From Dyadobacter sp. CY343 (GTDB lineage: Bacteria; Bacteroidota; Bacteroidia; Cytophagales; Spirosomataceae), in the NCBI RefSeq assembly GCF_021390335.1, contig NZ_JAJUXK010000004.1:1054001-1118000 (forward strand): 64,000 bases of DNA. The letters are read 5' to 3'. A model generated the notes under the pieces. The model did not search any database. It saw only the letters and a list, made by a program, of their open reading frames with translations, and had not been told where the DNA came from. Numbering within the stretch: the stretch's first letter is position 1; every line of letters begins with the position of its first letter. The translations under genes were made by a program, and so were the position numbers. Shown one piece after another: positions 60,480 through 64,000 of the stretch.

Positions 60480-61607
60480 TCACCAAAACGGCGGTCTTCT
60501 CGTTGTCCCGCCCTGTGTCCGGCAGTCTATGCAACTGGCAGGCGCACCTAAAATGTACTCGGCGAGCTCGCCTCCGTAGGACATCAGCAACGCGGTAGTT
60601 TCCAGCGCGCATTGTCTATCGCTCGCCGGTCTACAAGTAATATCAAAAGTATCGGGCGGCATACAGCTGGGATAATTACCCAGGTTGGGCGCGATCGTCA
60701 GCCGCTTTACTTGCTCAGTAGACGCACTGAAATAGCCGAAAACAAGCTCTTTCGGATCTTTTACATTCTGAAAATTTCCGGTCACCTGCGAAGGCTGCGG
60801 GTCAAAAAGGCTACCGGTACCCTGAGTCGTTTTCGCCAAGCTGGTCCAATATTCGAACGCGGGGCGGGACAATGCATATTGCCGCACCAGAACGCTGTAT
60901 TTAATGTAAAGTTTGTTGGTTGAAACGGGTACTCTGAATAGCGGGAGATCTTTGATCACGTCGCTGGTTAGCTTGATCGTACTGCCCAGCAATATACTGC
61001 CCGACTGCGCTGTGCTCCAGCATCGGTTGATATCGTCTTTCCTTGGAATGATCTTCTTGTCAACTACTTCGAGATAAGAATAGTAGGCGGACCGGTATTC
61101 CCATGTTTCCTCGAATTTCCATCTGTAAAAATGGGTATTGTTATTCGGATCGTGGGTATTAACGTAAAATACCATCGCATTCTGCCCCTGATCATACCGA
61201 TTGGCCACACTGTCTATCGGCGGCGTCGCAGTAACATCTACATATTCAGACAAATATTCTTTTCCGTCTACAGTTTTGACCCGCAACCGATATTTGGCCG
61301 CAGGATTGTATGCTTGGGGAGGCAAAACGTAAGAGCCGCCGCCGACTTCTGTAAAATTGTAGGTCTCGCCGCCCTCGGACTCCACCGCCAGCGACGCCAT
61401 AATCTCACCATAAGAAGCTGCGGTTTCGTTCACATTCTGGGTTCTCCTCAACGAGATCCGGGTCGTATCCTGACCGACATTTAAAAAACCGTCCACCACA
61501 AGGTGGTTTTCCACAGAATTTATTTCCGGAGGAGAAAATGGTTCAATACAACTGTCCAGAAAAAGCAGCAAAGCAAAAAAACTAAGCTTGATCAGGAAAT
61601 ATCTCAT
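60480..61607 (-). CDS. DUF4249 lipoprotein
   Basis: A protein of 375 residues. The start at 61607 (MRYFLIKLSFFALLLF) was chosen because it opens on a lipoprotein signal with lipobox DSC followed by IEPF. The DUF4249 pattern is seen: LVVDGFLNVGQDTTRISLRRTQ, YRLRVKTVDGKEYLSE, TPPIDSV and YRWKFEETWEY. Two cysteine-rich segments occur near the C-terminus (DITCRPASDRQCALE, SCIDCRTQGG). These lipoproteins accompany TonB receptors in place of SusD. It lies 16 bases after the receptor gene. Confidence 0.88.
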   Translation of the reverse strand: MRYFLIKLSFFALLLFLDSCIEPFSPPEINSVENHLVVDGFLNVGQDTTRISLRRTQNVNETAASYGEIMASLAVESEGGETYNFTEVGGGSYVLPPQAYNPAAKYRLRVKTVDGKEYLSEYVDVTATPPIDSVANRYDQGQNAMVFYVNTHDPNNNTHFYRWKFEETWEYRSAYYSYLEVVDKKIIPRKDDINRCWSTAQSGSILLGSTIKLTSDVIKDLPLFRVPVSTNKLYIKYSVLVRQYALSRPAFEYWTSLAKTTQGTGSLFDPQPSQVTGNFQNVKDPKELVFGYFSASTEQVKRLTIAPNLGNYPSCMPPDTFDITCRPASDRQCALETTALLMSYGGELAEYILGAPASCIDCRTQGGTTRRPPFW

Positions 61608-61623
61608 ACTACTGTTTTCTGTT

Positions 61624-64000
61624 TTAAAATCTGAAATTGTAGGTAATAGTAGGGATCGGCTGTCCGAAAATAGAGAGCTGGTAACCATTTACCCTCCCGC
61701 CGACAGTCTGGAAATAAACTGACGTAGGATTTTTTCTTCCAAAAAGATTATAAACTGCCAGCGTCCACGAACTGTGCGCCAGCTTCCTGATCTTATGGTT
61801 TCCTTCAATATTCATCGCCAGATCTGTCCGGTAGTAATCCGGGATCCTGAACTGGTTTCGATCTGCGTAATATACCCGCTGCGCGCCATCAATAAGGTAC
61901 TTTCCGATCGGTGGCGTGTACGGCCTGCCTGTACTATAAGTAAAGTTGAATGAAACGCTGAACCGGTGTGACAACCGATAGTTGGAAATCAATGTAAAAT
62001 CGTGGGGCTTATCGTAGTTGCTCGGGTAAAAGTTACCGTCGTTTGGCGCATCAGGAGACTCCCGGTCGATCGCCCGCAACAAAGTTCTTGCGTAAGTATA
62101 TCCCAGCCAACCGTTTAGCTTTCCGGTCATTTTCTTGATCATAAATTCCACTCCGTAGGCTTTCGCTTTTGTATTCAATACCGCAGCCTCAATATTGTGG
62201 TTCATGATCAGCGAATCGCCGCCTTTATAGTCCAGGAAATTCTGAATGTTTTTATAATAACCTTCCAGTGAAACCTCAATTTTATTACCTCTGAAATTAC
62301 GATACAGTCCCAGCGACAGCTGATCCCCGATCTGAGGTTTGATATAAGGGTCGCTCAGCTTCCAGATGTCCGTTGGCGAAACGGTCATTGTATTGGTCAG
62401 CAAGTGAATATACTGGCGTAAAGTATTGTAGCTGAATTTAAGTGAAAGATTGTCGAAAACGCTGTACCGGACCGAGGCGCGAAATTCCGGGCCGCCGTAG
62501 GTCTTGATATTCTTGCCCGACTTATATTCCTGAACACCGTTTTGATAAATGTAGTCGATCGGCAATCCTGGTACATAAGTATTTACGCTCCTCGGACCCA
62601 GATATTGAAACAATGAATACCGTATTCCCGCCGAGACCGATAACCTGGGGCTCACTTCATATTTGTCTTCCAGGTAAATCGCGCTTTCCACCGCTTGCTC
62701 AGCCTGTAATTCGTCAGGAACGATCAGTGACTGGCTGCCCCTAGGCTGAAAGGAACCTGGATTGAGCTTGTAATAAATACTGCTCAGCCCAAATTCAAGC
62801 GTGTGTTTCGGGTTGAGGTTATAGCTGAAATCCGCCTTGAAATTGGATTGGTTGATATTGAATTTGAGGTCAAATGCATTGAGCGGCAAACCTTCGGCTT
62901 CCATTGCATATTGATATTTGCTGTGAGAAGCTGTGAGTACACCGTATAGCCTGGTATTGAAAGTATGTTTCCACTTCAACGAAGCGAGCTGGTTCTGGTA
63001 ATTGTATAAGGTATCGCCGTACAGTTTGAACCGGTCGTCGCTGGTATATCCGGTCAGGAACAAGCTGTTTTTCTCATTGATCTCGTGGCTGATATTCAGA
63101 TTGACATCGTAAAATGAGGCTGAGCTTTTGTTATAATTTTCATTATCCAGCGCTTTGATCACCCAGTTCGAGTACGTCGAGCGGCCACCAAGCAGGAAGG
63201 AAGTTTTATCCTTAACCAATGGACCTTCCAGTGTCAGCCTGCCGGTTACCAGACCGATCCCGCCGGAAGCAACAAACTTTTTCTTATTTCCGTCGCGGCT
63301 ATTAATATCCAGTACAGAGGATAGCCTGCCGCCAAATTTGGAAGGAATCGTACTTTTATATAACTCCACATCCTTTAATACATCGGGATTGAATGCAGAG
63401 AAAAAGCCGAAAAGGTGGGAAGGATTGTAGATAACCGCATCGTTGTATTGGATCAGGTTCTGGTCCGTCGAACCTCCGCGAACATTTAAACCCGTACTAT
63501 TTTCTCCCACTGATTTAATCCCAGGGATCGTCAGAATGGTTCTTAGCAAATCGGTTTCGCCAAAAACGGTGGGCACCTGTTTCAGGTTTTTAATAGTCAG
63601 CTTGACCGTTCCCATTTGGGTACCAACCACATTTTTATCCATTCCGGCTTTGACCGAAACCTCCTTCAATGCAATAACGCTTTCGCGCATTTCCACGTCC
63701 AGCTTTCCATCCGAATAGAGTACGATCTGGCGCTGGGTTTCCCGCATTCCGGTACTTCTGATCCTGAGTATCTGCTTTCCGCGGGGAAGTGTAAGGGAAT
63801 AAAAACCGAGCGCGTCGGTAGTAACGCCAATATTCGGTGAGGCAATAAAAACCGCGGCGCCGATGACCGGCTCACCAGTGACAGCATTCCGGACATACCC
63901 TGTTATTGTGGAATTGCCCGGCGTGATCCTGTGCTTTCGGACTCCAATTTCGTGGATCTTGCTCTCGGCAGTTGACAGCAATTTCTCTTTGGCATCGTCT
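61624..64000 (-). CDS. TonB-dependent receptor, 5' end beyond the window
   Basis: At least 790 residues are read; the frame is still open at the right edge, so the signal peptide and any N-terminal STN domain are missing. Visible are a carboxypeptidase-like regulatory domain (ITGYVRNAVTGEPVIGAAVFI), the plug (VPTVFGETDLLRTILTIPGIKSVGENSTGLNVRGGSTDQNLIQYNDAVIYNP) and a barrel ending in PTITYNFRF. It is of the DUF4249-associated type rather than SusC, as SusD is absent and DUF4249 and MG2 genes follow. It probably imports a metal complex, peptide or other ligand not identifiable here. Confidence 0.92.
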   Translation of the reverse strand, partial: DDAKEKLLSTAESKIHEIGVRKHRITPGNSTITGYVRNAVTGEPVIGAAVFIASPNIGVTTDALGFYSLTLPRGKQILRIRSTGMRETQRQIVLYSDGKLDVEMRESVIALKEVSVKAGMDKNVVGTQMGTVKLTIKNLKQVPTVFGETDLLRTILTIPGIKSVGENSTGLNVRGGSTDQNLIQYNDAVIYNPSHLFGFFSAFNPDVLKDVELYKSTIPSKFGGRLSSVLDINSRDGNKKKFVASGGIGLVTGRLTLEGPLVKDKTSFLLGGRSTYSNWVIKALDNENYNKSSASFYDVNLNISHEINEKNSLFLTGYTSDDRFKLYGDTLYNYQNQLASLKWKHTFNTRLYGVLTASHSKYQYAMEAEGLPLNAFDLKFNINQSNFKADFSYNLNPKHTLEFGLSSIYYKLNPGSFQPRGSQSLIVPDELQAEQAVESAIYLEDKYEVSPRLSVSAGIRYSLFQYLGPRSVNTYVPGLPIDYIYQNGVQEYKSGKNIKTYGGPEFRASVRYSVFDNLSLKFSYNTLRQYIHLLTNTMTVSPTDIWKLSDPYIKPQIGDQLSLGLYRNFRGNKIEVSLEGYYKNIQNFLDYKGGDSLIMNHNIEAAVLNTKAKAYGVEFMIKKMTGKLNGWLGYTYARTLLRAIDRESPDAPNDGNFYPSNYDKPHDFTLISNYRLSHRFSVSFNFTYSTGRPYTPPIGKYLIDGAQRVYYADRNQFRIPDYYRTDLAMNIEGNHKIRKLAHSSWTLAVYNLFGRKNPTSVYFQTVGGRVNGYQLSIFGQPIPTITYNFRF

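Overview
The window is chromosomal DNA from a member of the Bacteroidota, most likely a Cytophagales bacterium of the Dyadobacter/Spirosoma kind. The genus is an inference. The supporting signs are SusC/SusD pairs, a FecI/FecR/STN-receptor set, gldE, the mutY-ssb-gldE and HU-TPR-rng neighbourhoods, an acyl-ornithine carbamoyltransferase in place of a classical ArgF, and promoter-like TAnnTTTG motifs. No rRNA, tRNA, CRISPR array, prophage or transposase was seen.

Layout. 1-5.9 kb: the end of a glycan-uptake locus, with a truncated SusC, a SusD and two tandem glucoamylase-like (GH144-like) hydrolases closed by a strong hairpin terminator. 6-9.9 kb: kelch protein, M1 aminopeptidase, thiamine pyrophosphokinase and a heptad-repeat coiled-coil protein. 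10-16.5 kb: mazG, ABC exporter, thioesterase, phosphosulfolactate synthase, DedA protein and guaB. 16.7-23.7 kb: a regulated uptake locus (ECF sigma, FecR anti-sigma, STN-containing SusC, SusD, small lipoprotein). 23.7-32.1 kb: a conserved information/gliding block (gldE, ssb, mutY; HU, TPR, a 29-residue basic protein, rng) interrupted by an oxidoreductase/dioxygenase pair. 32.2-43.8 kb: enoyl-CoA hydratase, then arginine and proline synthesis arranged as two diverging arms (proB-proA-argE' leftwards; GNAT-argG-argC-argD-argF' rightwards), with aat between. 43.8-50.5 kb: ferrochelatase, cysteine desulfurase, glmM, alpha-E protein and a HerA-like ATPase. 50.5-54 kb: a leftward operon with YceI, a ceramidase-like protein, an exported oxidoreductase and a thioesterase. 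54.2-58 kb: transglutaminase, then the threonine-degradation pair kbl/tdh with a divergent Lrp regulator. 58-64 kb: a TonB receptor, DUF4249 lipoprotein and MG2/plug protein operon running off the right edge.

The rightward arginine arm carries two accessory cassettes. Between argG and argC lies a four-helix-bundle (23S-rRNA-intervening-sequence type) gene flanked by imperfect inverted repeats, and the right repeat supplies the first codons of argC. Between argC and argD lies a PIN-toxin/antitoxin pair preceded by a 19-bp tandem repeat. The first cassette has the architecture known from 23S rRNA intervening sequences but sits in a protein-coding operon.

A second theme is a set of gene-free gaps filled with degenerate short-word repeats. 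Five different words occur (TGAATGA, TTGGCTATTAGC, GTCATT, GAGTTTATGAGTT and GGAAGGGAGG types). Four of them occur as facing inverted arms. These arms surround a terminator, a short spacer, or the four-helix-bundle gene, which suggests one kind of element with changing sequence. Functions are assigned by reading motifs and remembered family features; no database search was possible.
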